Below, one piece after another: positions 1-7,422 of a stretch of 19,630 nucleotides of DNA (the first letter of the stretch is position 1; every line of letters starts with the position of its first letter). This DNA comes from an uncultured bacterium (lineage in GTDB: Bacteria > Actinomycetota > Coriobacteriia > Coriobacteriales > Coriobacteriaceae), in contig CAJMSV010000023.1 of NCBI GenBank assembly GCA_905216175.1, forward strand, positions 1 to 19,630. The letters run 5' to 3'. The position numbers and the translations under genes are program-made. A model generated the notes under the pieces. It was given only the letters and a program-made list of their open reading frames with translations, was not told where the DNA came from and did no database searches.

Positions 1-245
1 TCGTTGCCGTCGATCGTCATAGTGACCTCGACGAGCGTGCCCTCGATCAGGTCATTCATGCGGTTGATGCAGCGCAAAAACGTCGACTTGCCGCAGCCCG
101 AAGGGCCAATGAAGGAGGTGATGGCGTTTTTGGCGATGTTGAGGTCAAGCCCCGTCAGCGCATGAAAGTCACCGTACCAAAAGTTGAAATCCTTGGCCGT
201 AATGGCCGCTTGCTCCAACGTGGGAGCGGACTGATAAACGGACAT
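1..245 (-). CDS. pstB: Phosphate ABC transporter ATP-binding protein PstB (C-terminal part beyond the window)
   Basis: This is the ATPase subunit that powers phosphate import through the PstC/PstA channel on the cytoplasmic face of the membrane. Only the first 81 or so residues are in the window, because the gene runs off the left edge. The visible part contains a Walker A loop, GPSGCGKST, followed by FLRCINRMND, which is the typical PstB sequence after the P-loop. An aromatic stretch (FNFWYGDFHAL) at about residues 20-30 matches the A-loop region of the family. The ATG at 245 is preceded by AAGGAG about 4 nt upstream and lies 12 nt after the pstA stop, so it is translated from the same transcript. 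The Walker B and signature motifs cannot be checked here. The identification is secure from the motif and from its position after pstSCA. Confidence 0.95.
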   Translation of the reverse strand, partial: MSVYQSAPTLEQAAITAKDFNFWYGDFHALTGLDLNIAKNAITSFIGPSGCGKSTFLRCINRMNDLIEGTLVEVTMTIDGN

Positions 246-257
246 GGGACTCCTTAA

Positions 258-1163
258 CTAGCGACGCTTGCGCGACAGGAAGCGCGCAAACAGGTTGAAG
301 GCCAGAATGATCACCATCAGCAAGAGCGCGGTGCCGTAGGCTGCGTTCATGTTGATGCCGTCGTTGGCAAGCAGATACAGGTGAACCGTCATGGGGCGGC
401 CGGAATCGAGCGGCGAAATAGGTAGATTGATGGCCTGCCCCATGGTATAGAGCACCACCGCGGTCTCGCCAATGGCACGGCCGATGGCGAGAACGATGCC
501 CGTGGCAATACGGCCAAAGGCAGAAGGAAGCACGATCTTGGAGACAACCTGCCACTTGGTGGCGCCCAGGCCATATGCGCCCCAGCGGATATAGCGCGGA
601 ACGGCGCGAATGGCCTCTTCGGTGGTACGCATGACGATGGGAAGCATCAAGAGCGCGAGTGCCAGGGCGGCCGAGACCATCGAAAGGCCCAGGCCCATGG
701 CCTCGACAAACAAGGCGTAGCCAAACAGGCCCATAACGATGGAGGGCACCGAGGCCAAAGCGTCAGCAGCGTAGCGAATGAGCTCGACGACCTTGCCCTG
801 CTTGGCGTACTCGGCCAGATAGACGGCTGCCAGCACAGCGATCGGCGTGCAGATAAGCATGGCGAGCGCCGTCACGTAGACGGTCGAGACGATCGTGGGC
901 CAAATTCCGCCCTCGGCGTTGACGCCCTGGGGCCAACCGAAGATAAAGTCGAGCGAGATGTGTGGCAGGCCGTTGATGACCACGTAGGCGATGATAGCGA
1001 CCAGCACCAGCGTGGTGATGTAGGCAGCGGCACGAAACACGCCAAGCATGATCTTGTTGGACAGGTCCTTGTTGATGCGGCCCTTCTTGCCGTGGGAAAG
1101 GGCACGCTTGATGCGCTCGCGCGACGAGGTCGTATCGACCGTCGTGTCAACGGAATCGGACAT
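258..1163 (-). CDS. pstA: Phosphate ABC transporter permease PstA
   Basis: This 301-residue integral membrane protein forms half of the phosphate channel, paired with PstC. It has a cytoplasmic N-terminus of about 45 residues followed by roughly six hydrophobic segments. The EAA coupling loop that docks on the ATPase is clear (YGLGATKWQVV followed by VLPSAFGRIATG), and the downstream GRAIGETAVV stretch is characteristic of PstA/PstC permeases. The ATG at 1163 has a strong purine-rich site (GAGGGGG) 6 nt upstream and begins only 3 nt after the pstC stop, so it is co-translated with pstC. Length is normal for the family. PstA is told from PstC by gene order and by the shorter N-terminal periplasmic region. 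Nothing is truncated or unusual. Confidence 0.95.
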   Translation of the reverse strand: MSDSVDTTVDTTSSRERIKRALSHGKKGRINKDLSNKIMLGVFRAAAYITTLVLVAIIAYVVINGLPHISLDFIFGWPQGVNAEGGIWPTIVSTVYVTALAMLICTPIAVLAAVYLAEYAKQGKVVELIRYAADALASVPSIVMGLFGYALFVEAMGLGLSMVSAALALALLMLPIVMRTTEEAIRAVPRYIRWGAYGLGATKWQVVSKIVLPSAFGRIATGIVLAIGRAIGETAVVLYTMGQAINLPISPLDSGRPMTVHLYLLANDGINMNAAYGTALLLMVIILAFNLFARFLSRKRR

Positions 1164-1166
1164 AGC

Positions 1167-2093
1167 CTACCCCCTCTTCTTCTTGGAAATCAGACGGACG
1201 ATGCCCACCAGCGTGGCGGAGATGATAAACAGGACCACGCCCATGCCGAACAGCGCCGAGCGATGCAGACCCGAGGAATAGCTCATGTCGAGCGCGATCT
1301 GGCTCGTGAGCGTCGAGATAGGGCTCGCAATGCTGTCGGGAATAACCGGGGCGTTACCCACGACCATGAGCACGGCCATGGTCTCGCCGATGGCACGGCC
1401 CATACCCAGCACGATGGCATCAACGATACCCAGCTTCGCGGCAGGTAGCACGACCTTATAGATGGTCTGCCACTTTGTGGCGCCCATGGCATACGATGCC
1501 TCGCGAATGCCCATGGGAATGGAATTGAGGGCATCGATGGTGAGCGTGGTGATGGTAGGGACGATCATGATGGCGAGCACAAACCACGCCGTCAGCGCAC
1601 CAAAACCAAGGCCGCCGGTCAGTTGTGCGATAAACGGGCGGATGATGATCATGCCGAAAAAGCCGTAGATGATGGAGGGTATGCCCGCCAGCAGGTCAAC
1701 GGCGGGGCTGATGAGCTTGCGCACGCGCTTGCTGGCAATCTCGACCAGGTAAACGGCCGTACCCACGCCCAGCGGCACGCCCATGGCGAGCGCACCGACG
1801 GTCACCAGACCCGAGCCAGCAAGCAGCGACAAGATGCCGTAGTGGCCCTCGGAAGGCGCCCACGTAAAGCTAAAGAAGTCAGCCAGACCGATGTCAGTAA
1901 AGACGGGCAGCGCCGAGTACGTGGTAAAGACAAAAATCAGGATGACGGTAACGACCGCCAAGAACGCGCAAGCAAAGAAGATCCACTGCAGCGCCTTCTC
2001 CTTGATATAGGTACTGCGCGATACGAGCGCCAGCTCGCGCTTCTTGGGCGTCTGAACATTCTGCTCAGTCTGGGAGTTTTCCTGTGCTTCCAT
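1167..2093 (-). CDS. pstC: Phosphate ABC transporter permease PstC
   Basis: This is the second permease subunit of the high-affinity phosphate importer. The product is 308 residues from the ATG at 2093. It has a hydrophilic N-terminus of about 35 residues, a first membrane span (WIFFACAFLAVVTVILIFVF), an external segment, and five more spans. The EAA loop (YAMGATKWQTIYKVVLPAA) and GRAIGETMAV follow the family pattern. A GTG 9 nt further upstream (2102) would give three extra residues, but the AAGGGG site at 2104-2109 abuts that GTG and is well placed (10 nt) for the ATG, so I chose the ATG. With that start the gene begins 1 nt after the pstS stop. The family call is firm and the exact start slightly less so. 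Confidence 0.94.
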   Translation of the reverse strand: MEAQENSQTEQNVQTPKKRELALVSRSTYIKEKALQWIFFACAFLAVVTVILIFVFTTYSALPVFTDIGLADFFSFTWAPSEGHYGILSLLAGSGLVTVGALAMGVPLGVGTAVYLVEIASKRVRKLISPAVDLLAGIPSIIYGFFGMIIIRPFIAQLTGGLGFGALTAWFVLAIMIVPTITTLTIDALNSIPMGIREASYAMGATKWQTIYKVVLPAAKLGIVDAIVLGMGRAIGETMAVLMVVGNAPVIPDSIASPISTLTSQIALDMSYSSGLHRSALFGMGVVLFIISATLVGIVRLISKKKRG

Positions 2094-2094
2094 G

Positions 2095-2931
2095 CTACTC
2101 ACTCCCCTTCTCGTCGTTGGTGACGGGAATAAAGCCCGCCTCGCGAATCTGCTTGTCCATCTTTTCGGACGTCACATAGTCGATGTAATCCTGCGCCTGC
2201 TGCGAAGGCACACCCTTCACAAAGAAGTAAAGGTCGCGCGAGATGGGATAGCCGCCACTCGCGACCGTCTTCTCGGACGCCTCAACATGATTGACCGAGA
2301 CGGCCTTGACCGAGGTCTTGGCGTTGAGGCTATCGACGAAGCCCAGCGAAATGTAGCCGATGGCCCCACGCGAACGAGATACCACGTCGCGCACCTGGCC
2401 CGTACCCGAAAGAACAGCCGAGCGGCGATCGAACGGCGTGCCATCCATCACGATGGTACGGAAGGCCTCGCGCGTACCGGACGCCTCGTCTCGGTTGATG
2501 ACCTGAATCCTCAGGTCCTCGCCACCGACCTCTTTCCAATTGGTAATCTTGCCGGCGTAGATATCGCGGAGCTGCTCGGTCGAGAGGTTATCGACGGGGT
2601 TGTCGTCGTTCACGATGACCGCAATACCGTCGTGGGCAATGACGATGGGAGTCAGGCCCAGATCCTGTTCGTCGGCATTGAGTCCACGGGAGGAGCTGGC
2701 GATATCGGCCGTGCCGGCGCTGACGGCCTCGATCCCAGCGGAAGAACCCAAACCGGAAACGAGCACGTCGATGCCGGTCTCCTCCTTAAAGCCCTCGGCC
2801 GCAATCTCGGCGATAGGAAGGCAGGTCGTGGAGCCGGCCACGGTAATGGAAGAGCTAGAAGATCCCGAAGAACAGGCGCACAGCGTAAGCGTAAGCACAG
2901 CGGCGCTCAGGACCGATACGATCTTTCTCAT
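2095..2931 (-). CDS. pstS: Phosphate-binding lipoprotein PstS
   Basis: This is the extracellular phosphate receptor that delivers phosphate to PstCA. The product is 278 residues. It opens with MRKIVSVLSAAVLTLTLCAC, a signal peptide with a lipobox ending at Cys20, so the mature protein should be lipid-anchored outside the membrane. A Ser-rich linker (about residues 21-28) follows. Phosphate-binding features of the family are visible: AGSTT at 32-36, the SSRG stretch near 80-83 and RDEASGTREAF at about 148-157. The length is typical of the shorter PstS group seen in Gram-positives. The start codon overlaps the pgeF stop as ATGA, indicating translational coupling with the unrelated gene upstream. 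No Pho-type site lies immediately before it, so it probably depends on the promoter ahead of pgeF. Confidence 0.95.
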   Translation of the reverse strand: MRKIVSVLSAAVLTLTLCACSSGSSSSSITVAGSTTCLPIAEIAAEGFKEETGIDVLVSGLGSSAGIEAVSAGTADIASSSRGLNADEQDLGLTPIVIAHDGIAVIVNDDNPVDNLSTEQLRDIYAGKITNWKEVGGEDLRIQVINRDEASGTREAFRTIVMDGTPFDRRSAVLSGTGQVRDVVSRSRGAIGYISLGFVDSLNAKTSVKAVSVNHVEASEKTVASGGYPISRDLYFFVKGVPSQQAQDYIDYVTSEKMDKQIREAGFIPVTNDEKGSE

Positions 2932-3728
2932 AGCATCACGCCGATCGCAGCATGGCGCCCACAGGTGCCGTCCTCGTTACGGTAGGAATAAAAGCGGTCG
3001 TTCTGACGCACGGTCGAAAGCTGGGTATCCACGATATTATCCGCGTCGACACCGACATCTACCAGCGCCTCGCGAATGGCAGCGGAAAGATCGAGCATGC
3101 GAGAGGTATTCGCATCGATGCAAGAGAACTCGGCGGCAAAGCGATCCATGAGTTCCTGGGATACCTCATATTCGTCACCCAAGATATGGGGGCCGATATA
3201 GGCGGAAACGTCGCTCGCATCGCAACCGGCAGCATCGCAAAGCGCCTGGCACGCCTTGGCGGAAATACGTGCAATCGTGCCCTTCCAACCGGAGTGCACC
3301 ACGGCAAATCCGCCGGGGGCCACCAGCACCACGGGAACGCAGTCGGCAAAGCAGAGCAGCACGGGCACGTTATGCGCCGTGCAGACGATGGCATCACAGC
3401 CCTCGGCAATCTGCTCGCGAACGTCCTCAAGGTCATCGGCGCCGTTCGAGGTCACCGCAACGATATGATCACCATGGACCTGATTGGGAACGAGCAGGTT
3501 GTGCTCGCACTCGGCGGCACCCATAGCCTCGAGCGCACGACGACGATTTTCTTGAACAGCAAAGGGGTCATCGCCAACATGCGAGCCCAAGTTGAGTGAG
3601 GAGTACGCATCTTCGGAAACGCCACCGGCACGCTCGGTGAAGGCAAAGCGAACATCGGATGTCGCGCCCTCCACCAACGTAACTCCATCATGGTCGACAC
3701 GCGAAACTTTGTCCGCACGTGCTGCCAT
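2928..3728 (-). CDS. pgeF: Laccase-domain purine nucleoside phosphorylase-type protein (PgeF/YlmD/YfiH family)
   Basis: This is a member of the YfiH/YlmD family (polyphenol oxidase/laccase domain). Characterised relatives act on purine nucleosides or edit cytoplasmic peptidoglycan precursors; which activity applies here cannot be read from sequence. The product is 266 residues from the ATG at 3728, a normal length. The three conserved metal ligands are present: His85 in NQVHGDH, Cys130 in CFADCVPV and His145 in VVHSGWKGT. An upstream in-frame ATG at 3749 would add seven residues (MLLGGFS), but that stretch is the translated ribosome binding site: AGGAGG sits 7 nt before 3728. The gene follows ftsZ, as ylmD does in Firmicutes. 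Here, however, it is cut off from ftsZ by a terminator and leads into the pst operon, overlapping pstS by 4 nt. Confidence 0.92.
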   Translation of the reverse strand: MAARADKVSRVDHDGVTLVEGATSDVRFAFTERAGGVSEDAYSSLNLGSHVGDDPFAVQENRRRALEAMGAAECEHNLLVPNQVHGDHIVAVTSNGADDLEDVREQIAEGCDAIVCTAHNVPVLLCFADCVPVVLVAPGGFAVVHSGWKGTIARISAKACQALCDAAGCDASDVSAYIGPHILGDEYEVSQELMDRFAAEFSCIDANTSRMLDLSAAIREALVDVGVDADNIVDTQLSTVRQNDRFYSYRNEDGTCGRHAAIGVML

Positions 3729-3735
3729 ACTAAAG

Positions 3736-3741
3736 CCTCCT
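3736..3741 (-). promoter_or_regulatory. Ribosome binding site that fixes the pgeF start
   Basis: A perfect AGGAGG on the minus strand ends 7 nt before the ATG at 3728. It lies downstream of the longer in-frame ATG at 3749, so the shorter start is the real one. Confidence 0.85.
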
Positions 3742-3780
3742 AATAACACAAGTACCGCGGCATCGCCGCTACAGCCCGCG

Positions 3781-3786
3781 TTTATA
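3781..3786 (-). promoter_or_regulatory. Candidate -10 element for pgeF-pst
   Basis: TATAAA on the minus strand lies 52 nt before the pgeF ATG, in the 150-bp gap after the ftsZ terminator. There is no good -35 hexamer at 17 nt, which would fit an activator-dependent promoter but also makes the call weak. An independent promoter must exist somewhere in 3750-3880, because the upstream unit terminates at 3881-3912. Confidence 0.35.
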
Positions 3787-3833
3787 CGGCTGTCATACTT
3801 CTCTAAAAGGATACCTGCTGCGCTGGAGGCAAT

Positions 3834-3850
3834 CGTAAAGGGAACGTAAA
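3834..3850 (-). promoter_or_regulatory. Candidate Pho-type direct repeat (TTTACG-N5-TTTACG)
   Basis: On the minus strand TTTACG occurs twice with an 11-bp period (3845-3850 and 3834-3839). PhoB/PhoP-type regulators bind direct repeats with this 11-bp period, and each unit matches the Bacillus PhoP half-site TT(A/C/T)A(C/T)A at five of six positions. It lies upstream of the pgeF-pst unit, where phosphate control would be expected. Only two units are present, and the distance to the candidate -10 is about 47 bp, so this is an inference. Confidence 0.35.
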
Positions 3851-3880
3851 GAGATTGGAGGTTCTAGTTTACAAAGTCGA

Positions 3881-3912
3881 AATAAAAAGGGCGCGTCCAT
3901 ACGGATACGCCC
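3881..3912 (-). terminator. Rho-independent terminator after ftsZ
   Basis: On the minus strand a 10-position stem (GGGCGTATCC / GGACGCGCCC, one mismatch and one wobble) closes a 4-nt loop. It is followed directly by TTTTTATT. It begins 26 nt after the ftsZ stop. It should end the dcw transcript and separate it from pgeF-pst. Confidence 0.85.
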
Positions 3913-3938
3913 CTGTGCACAACAATGCAAAGAACGAC

Positions 3939-5093
3939 TTAGAAGCTACCGCGCTTCAGGAAGTCGGGAAGCTCGAACTGATCGTTGCCGAAGTTAGGAA
4001 GCTCGGTGCCACCGACGTTGCGGGTCGGAGCGGCCTGAGCCGGGCTCGTGGCAGGAGCGGTGCGCTGCGGCTCAGCGGAGGCAGCGGCCTTGCTCTGAGA
4101 CTGCTGAGCAGCAAAGAGCTCGTCCTGACGGTTGACGTTGGAGTCGGAGAAGCCCGTAGCGATGACGGTGATACGCACCTGATCGCCCAGGGACTCGTCG
4201 ACAACGGTACCGAAGATGATGTTGGCCTCGGGGTCGACGGCGTTGGCGACAACGTCGGCGGCGTCGCTGATCTCCTGGATGCCCAGGTCCTTGGAACCGG
4301 CGATGGAGAGCAGCACGCGCGTGGCGCCATCGATGGAGCTCTCGAGCAGCGGGCTGGAGATGGCCTGCTGGGCAGCGTCGACGGCACGGGTGTCCCCAGA
4401 AGAGGTACCGATACCCATCATGGCGGTACCGGCCTGCTTCATGATGGTCTTAACATCGGCGAAGTCCAGGTTGATGATACCGGGGACGGTGATGAGGTCG
4501 GTGATGCCCTGGGTGCCCTGGGAAAGGACGCCATCGGCAATCGCGAAGGCCTCGAGCATGGTGGTCTTCTTCTCGGCGATGTCGAGCAGCTTATCGTTAG
4601 GGATGACGATCATGGTGTCGACGCAATCGGAGAGGGTCTTAATGCCCTCCTCGGCGCTCTTCTTGCGCTTGCGGCCCTCGAAGGTGAAGGGCTTGGTCAC
4701 GACGGCGACGGTCAGCGCACCGACCTCGTTCATCGCGATATCGGCAACGATGGGAGCAGCGCCGGTACCGGTGCCACCGCCCTCGCCGCAGGTGATGAAC
4801 ACCATATCGGCGCCAGCGAGCGCCTCGGCAATGTCGTCGCGGGACTCATCGGCAGCCTTGCGGCCAACCTCGGGGTTGGCGCCGGCGCCCAGGCCGCGGG
4901 TAAGGTCGGTGCCGATGTGCACCTTGATATCGGCATCAGAGATCGCGAGTGCCTGAGCATCGGTGTTGATGGCAACAAACTCGACGCCGCGGATGCCCTC
5001 TTCGATCATTCGATTGACCGCGTTGGTACCGCCGCCGCCGACGCCGACCACCTTAATGACGGCAAGGTAGTTGTTGATCTCTGTCTCGTGCAT
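3939..5093 (-). CDS. ftsZ: Cell division GTPase FtsZ
   Basis: FtsZ is the tubulin-like GTPase that polymerises into the cytokinetic ring. The product is 384 residues from the ATG at 5093. Visible elements are the N-terminal GVGGGGTNAVNRM nucleotide loop (GGGG at 19-22), the tubulin signature GGGTGTG at 105-111 and the T7 synergy loop NLDFAD at 208-213 with both catalytic Asp residues. A variable Ala/Gln/Ser/Pro linker runs from about 325 to 365, and the C-terminal peptide FELPDFLKRGSF is the docking site for membrane anchors. A longer in-frame start at 5123 is disfavoured because GGAGG sits 6 nt before 5093. It is the last dcw gene, about 200 bp from ftsQ and followed by a terminator. No ftsA accompanies it, so a SepF-type anchor encoded elsewhere is likely. 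Confidence 0.98.
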   Translation of the reverse strand: MHETEINNYLAVIKVVGVGGGGTNAVNRMIEEGIRGVEFVAINTDAQALAISDADIKVHIGTDLTRGLGAGANPEVGRKAADESRDDIAEALAGADMVFITCGEGGGTGTGAAPIVADIAMNEVGALTVAVVTKPFTFEGRKRKKSAEEGIKTLSDCVDTMIVIPNDKLLDIAEKKTTMLEAFAIADGVLSQGTQGITDLITVPGIINLDFADVKTIMKQAGTAMMGIGTSSGDTRAVDAAQQAISSPLLESSIDGATRVLLSIAGSKDLGIQEISDAADVVANAVDPEANIIFGTVVDESLGDQVRITVIATGFSDSNVNRQDELFAAQQSQSKAAASAEPQRTAPATSPAQAAPTRNVGGTELPNFGNDQFELPDFLKRGSF

Positions 5094-5099
5094 GTCGGT

Positions 5100-5104
5100 C
5101 CTCC
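5100..5104 (-). promoter_or_regulatory. Ribosome binding site that fixes the ftsZ start
   Basis: GGAGG on the minus strand lies 6 nt before the ATG at 5093 and inside the ten-residue extension that the upstream in-frame ATG (5123) would add. It therefore supports the shorter FtsZ. Confidence 0.8.
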
Positions 5105-5292
5105 GAACAAAGGTTATAGCCATAGCATGGGTCGACCCCTGCGCACATTAACCTTCAGGTTGAAAGTAAATGCAAAGGTAAACCGTATTATGTTTGCACA
5201 TTATGAACGTATCAGTCAAATAATTGACCGTGAAAACCAAACAAACCAGATAAACGTCGTGGTATGGCCCCTCAACAAAGCATCAACCAGCG
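5105..5292 (-). promoter_or_regulatory. AT-rich ftsQ-ftsZ intergenic region, probable ftsZ promoter region
   Basis: This is the longest gap inside the cluster and is clearly richer in A+T than the flanking genes. It contains a perfect inverted repeat GTCAA-ATAA-TTGAC (5215-5228), a tandem pair of CATAAT hexamers on the minus strand (5200-5205 and 5187-5192), a short AACCT-TC-AGGTT palindrome (about 5151-5162) and the palindrome GGGTCGACCC (5129-5138). I could not find a -35/-10 pair with good spacing, so the promoter is inferred from composition and gap size. Extra transcription of ftsZ from such a gap is common in other bacteria. Confidence 0.45.
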
Positions 5293-6549
5293 CTACGAGG
5301 TCGGAGCATTCCTAAATGTGTAGTTGCCCGGAGAGCGCACATTAATATACGTTACGCCCTCTACCTGCGAAAGCAACTTGGTGACTACGCGTTCCTTCTT
5401 GGCGATATCGTCCGAATCGCCCAGCGACACCTCAATGCCGTTATTGAGATTTACCGAGATGGCTTCGACCGAAGGCGTAGAAATATCCTTGACTTGTCCC
5501 AAGAACTCGCTCGAAAAACCACGCACATAATCCAAGCCAGCCTTAACGGCCTTGGAGCTCACCGCCTGGCCGGAAACCGGAGCGACATCCGCCGAGACAT
5601 CGGTCAACAACACCGCGCCATAGTGCTTAGCGAGCGCCAGCGCGGCATCAATGCCGGTCAGGGTATTTGAGCCCTGCCCCGTCGTGATGACGTTGCCTTG
5701 GTCGTCCACTTCGACCGACGTCGACAGCGGAGCGATCCAGGTGTCATCATCCCCGATGGCCCAGGCAAGGTCATCGGAGCTGATATAGGCAATTGCGATG
5801 ACCTTGCGCTCCATCGGCGTAATGATGAGCGTATGCGGGAACTGACGCTGGACATCCACGCCCGAGACCCACGGGTTCTGCTTGAGGTCCTCGGTAATCT
5901 GGTCGGGATCGACGTTAAAAAGCGACGTTCCCTCGGGCAAATCGATCAGCTGGATAGCATCGTGCTTCGTCACATGCTCGCTGCCTTGAATCTGAATATC
6001 AGTGGCGGTAAACAATCCAGAGTTAATCACCACGATAGCAACGACGACGAGCACGGCCAAGACGGCCAGAACGCCGCCCACGATTTTGCCTTTGCCTGTA
6101 ACGACAGAAGCGGCGTCTGATGTTTTATTTGCCATCGCCCTAAGTGAAGACAACGGGTTGACGCCTTTTTTACCCGAAGGCTTCTTGGCGGTAGCCGGCA
6201 CCGATGTCAGCGAGCGCGGTTTCGATGCGCCCAGCGTGCGACTCGGACGCGCCGCCTTAGTTCCTGTCGAGGGCTTAGGAGTTGCCATAGGACGGGCAGG
6301 CTTGGCGCCCATAACAGGCTTTGACGTCACCGAGGGACGCGAGGACTTTTTTGCGGCCGGACGATTACCGAGCTGCGAGCCGACAACCGGACGACTGGTC
6401 TGTCGAGCATGCCCGACAGACTTAGAGTGCGCGACGGTATTGCGTTGAGGTTTGGCAGGCGCGCCGGAACGCCCTCCGGCGCGGCGGAAGGTGGGTTTCG
6501 ATGCTCTAGAAGCCGAGGAATTTAACTTCCGGTCTGAGCTCGATGCCAT
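5293..6549 (-). CDS. ftsQ: Cell division protein FtsQ/DivIB
   Basis: FtsQ is a bitopic membrane scaffold of the divisome that binds FtsL and FtsB/DivIC partners outside the membrane. The product is 418 residues. Residues 1-155 form a cytoplasmic tail very rich in Lys, Arg, Ser, Pro and Ala with almost no acidic residues, far longer than in E. coli FtsQ. One membrane span follows (about 157-177), then a POTRA domain from FTATDIQIQGSEHVTKHDAI through ERKVIA (about 180-252) and the extracellular beta domain to the C-terminus. The ATG at 6549 lies inside the end of murB (44-nt overlap) and has GAGGGAGG just upstream. No other Met exists before about residue 80, so this start is favoured. The C-terminal domain pattern supports FtsQ; sequence identity in this family is low. 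Confidence 0.92.
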   Translation of the reverse strand: MASSSDRKLNSSASRASKPTFRRAGGRSGAPAKPQRNTVAHSKSVGHARQTSRPVVGSQLGNRPAAKKSSRPSVTSKPVMGAKPARPMATPKPSTGTKAARPSRTLGASKPRSLTSVPATAKKPSGKKGVNPLSSLRAMANKTSDAASVVTGKGKIVGGVLAVLAVLVVVAIVVINSGLFTATDIQIQGSEHVTKHDAIQLIDLPEGTSLFNVDPDQITEDLKQNPWVSGVDVQRQFPHTLIITPMERKVIAIAYISSDDLAWAIGDDDTWIAPLSTSVEVDDQGNVITTGQGSNTLTGIDAALALAKHYGAVLLTDVSADVAPVSGQAVSSKAVKAGLDYVRGFSSEFLGQVKDISTPSVEAISVNLNNGIEVSLGDSDDIAKKERVVTKLLSQVEGVTYINVRSPGNYTFRNAPTS

Positions 6550-7417
6550 ACGCCTCCCTCACCTTTCCGTGCACATGTCTGATAACCGCGGCAACGTCAT
6601 CGGCCGAGGCAGTTCCGTTATTAACGATAAAATTAGCGTGAACGGGCGAAACTTCCGCGCCGCCAATCGAAAAACCCTTTAATCCACAATCCTCGATAAG
6701 CTTGCCCACGCTCGCATCGGGCGGGTTGCGAAAGACCGACCCGCAGGATGCGCGACCCATGGGCTGCGTACGCTTGCGCCTCGTCAGGTACCGCTCCATG
6801 CGCTCGCGAATGTCGGCCTTGGGCGCCGGTTTAAGCTTGAGCACGCACTCGAGGATAATCTCATTGCGGGGAAGGCTACATTCGCGGTAGCCCCAAGTGA
6901 TCTCGGACCCCGCATAATGCTTGATACCGGATGCCGGGTCAAACGTTACGACATCCTCAACCAGCGAGCCAATCCACTCGGTCCGTGTGCCGGCATTCAT
7001 AGATATCGCACCGCCAACCGAACCGGGGATGCCAACGGCAAACTCAAGGCCCGAGAGGCTACGCGACAGGGCATCGTTGACCAGGCGCGCAAACATCACG
7101 CCCGCACCGACCGTCAGCGTACAACCGTCATCGGCAACAACCGTGCGCTGAAACTCACGTCCGAGCGAAATGACGGCGCCGCGATAACCGCCATCGGCAA
7201 CCAGCAGATTGGAGCCCTTGCCGATGATGACCCACGGCACCTGCTCGCGATCGAGCACCGCCACGGCGCGGCGGAGGGCATGATAGCTATGGCACGTCAC
7301 AAAGAGGTCGGCCTTGCCGCCGATACGATAGCTCGTATGACGCGCAAGGCGCTCGTCCTCGATCACATCCGTGTCGATCATGCCCGAGAGCGCCATGACG
7401 GCGTTAAACAGACCCAT
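6506..7417 (-). CDS. murB: UDP-N-acetylenolpyruvoylglucosamine reductase MurB (type II)
   Basis: MurB is the FAD-dependent cytoplasmic enzyme that reduces UDP-GlcNAc-enolpyruvate to UDP-MurNAc using NADPH. The product is 303 residues, the size of the shorter type II enzymes of Gram-positives. FAD-binding motifs are TSYRIGGKADL (28-38), GKGSNLLV (66-73) and GIPGSVGGAISMNAG (129-143). The catalytic Ser is Ser227 in CGSVFRNP, and the catalytic Glu should be Glu297 in RPEVKFLG at the C-terminus. It begins 5 nt after the murC stop. The ribosome binding site is weak, and in-frame ATGs at residues 8 and 13 are possible alternative starts. Its last 14 codons overlap the start of ftsQ, so the two genes are coupled. 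Confidence 0.96.
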   Translation of the reverse strand: MGLFNAVMALSGMIDTDVIEDERLARHTSYRIGGKADLFVTCHSYHALRRAVAVLDREQVPWVIIGKGSNLLVADGGYRGAVISLGREFQRTVVADDGCTLTVGAGVMFARLVNDALSRSLSGLEFAVGIPGSVGGAISMNAGTRTEWIGSLVEDVVTFDPASGIKHYAGSEITWGYRECSLPRNEIILECVLKLKPAPKADIRERMERYLTRRKRTQPMGRASCGSVFRNPPDASVGKLIEDCGLKGFSIGGAEVSPVHANFIVNNGTASADDVAAVIRHVHGKVREAYGIELRPEVKFLGF

Positions 7418-7422
7418 TAGAC

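Noticed and set aside
5129..5138. Palindrome GGGTCGACCC in the ftsZ leader
   Set aside because: It is short, without a second copy nearby, and contains a common restriction-type core. Alone it does not support a regulatory call.
3855..5315. Plus-strand reading frame (486 codons) opposite ftsZ
   Set aside because: It is antisense to ftsZ and made of repetitive Gly/Asp/Val/Leu residues typical of shadow frames.
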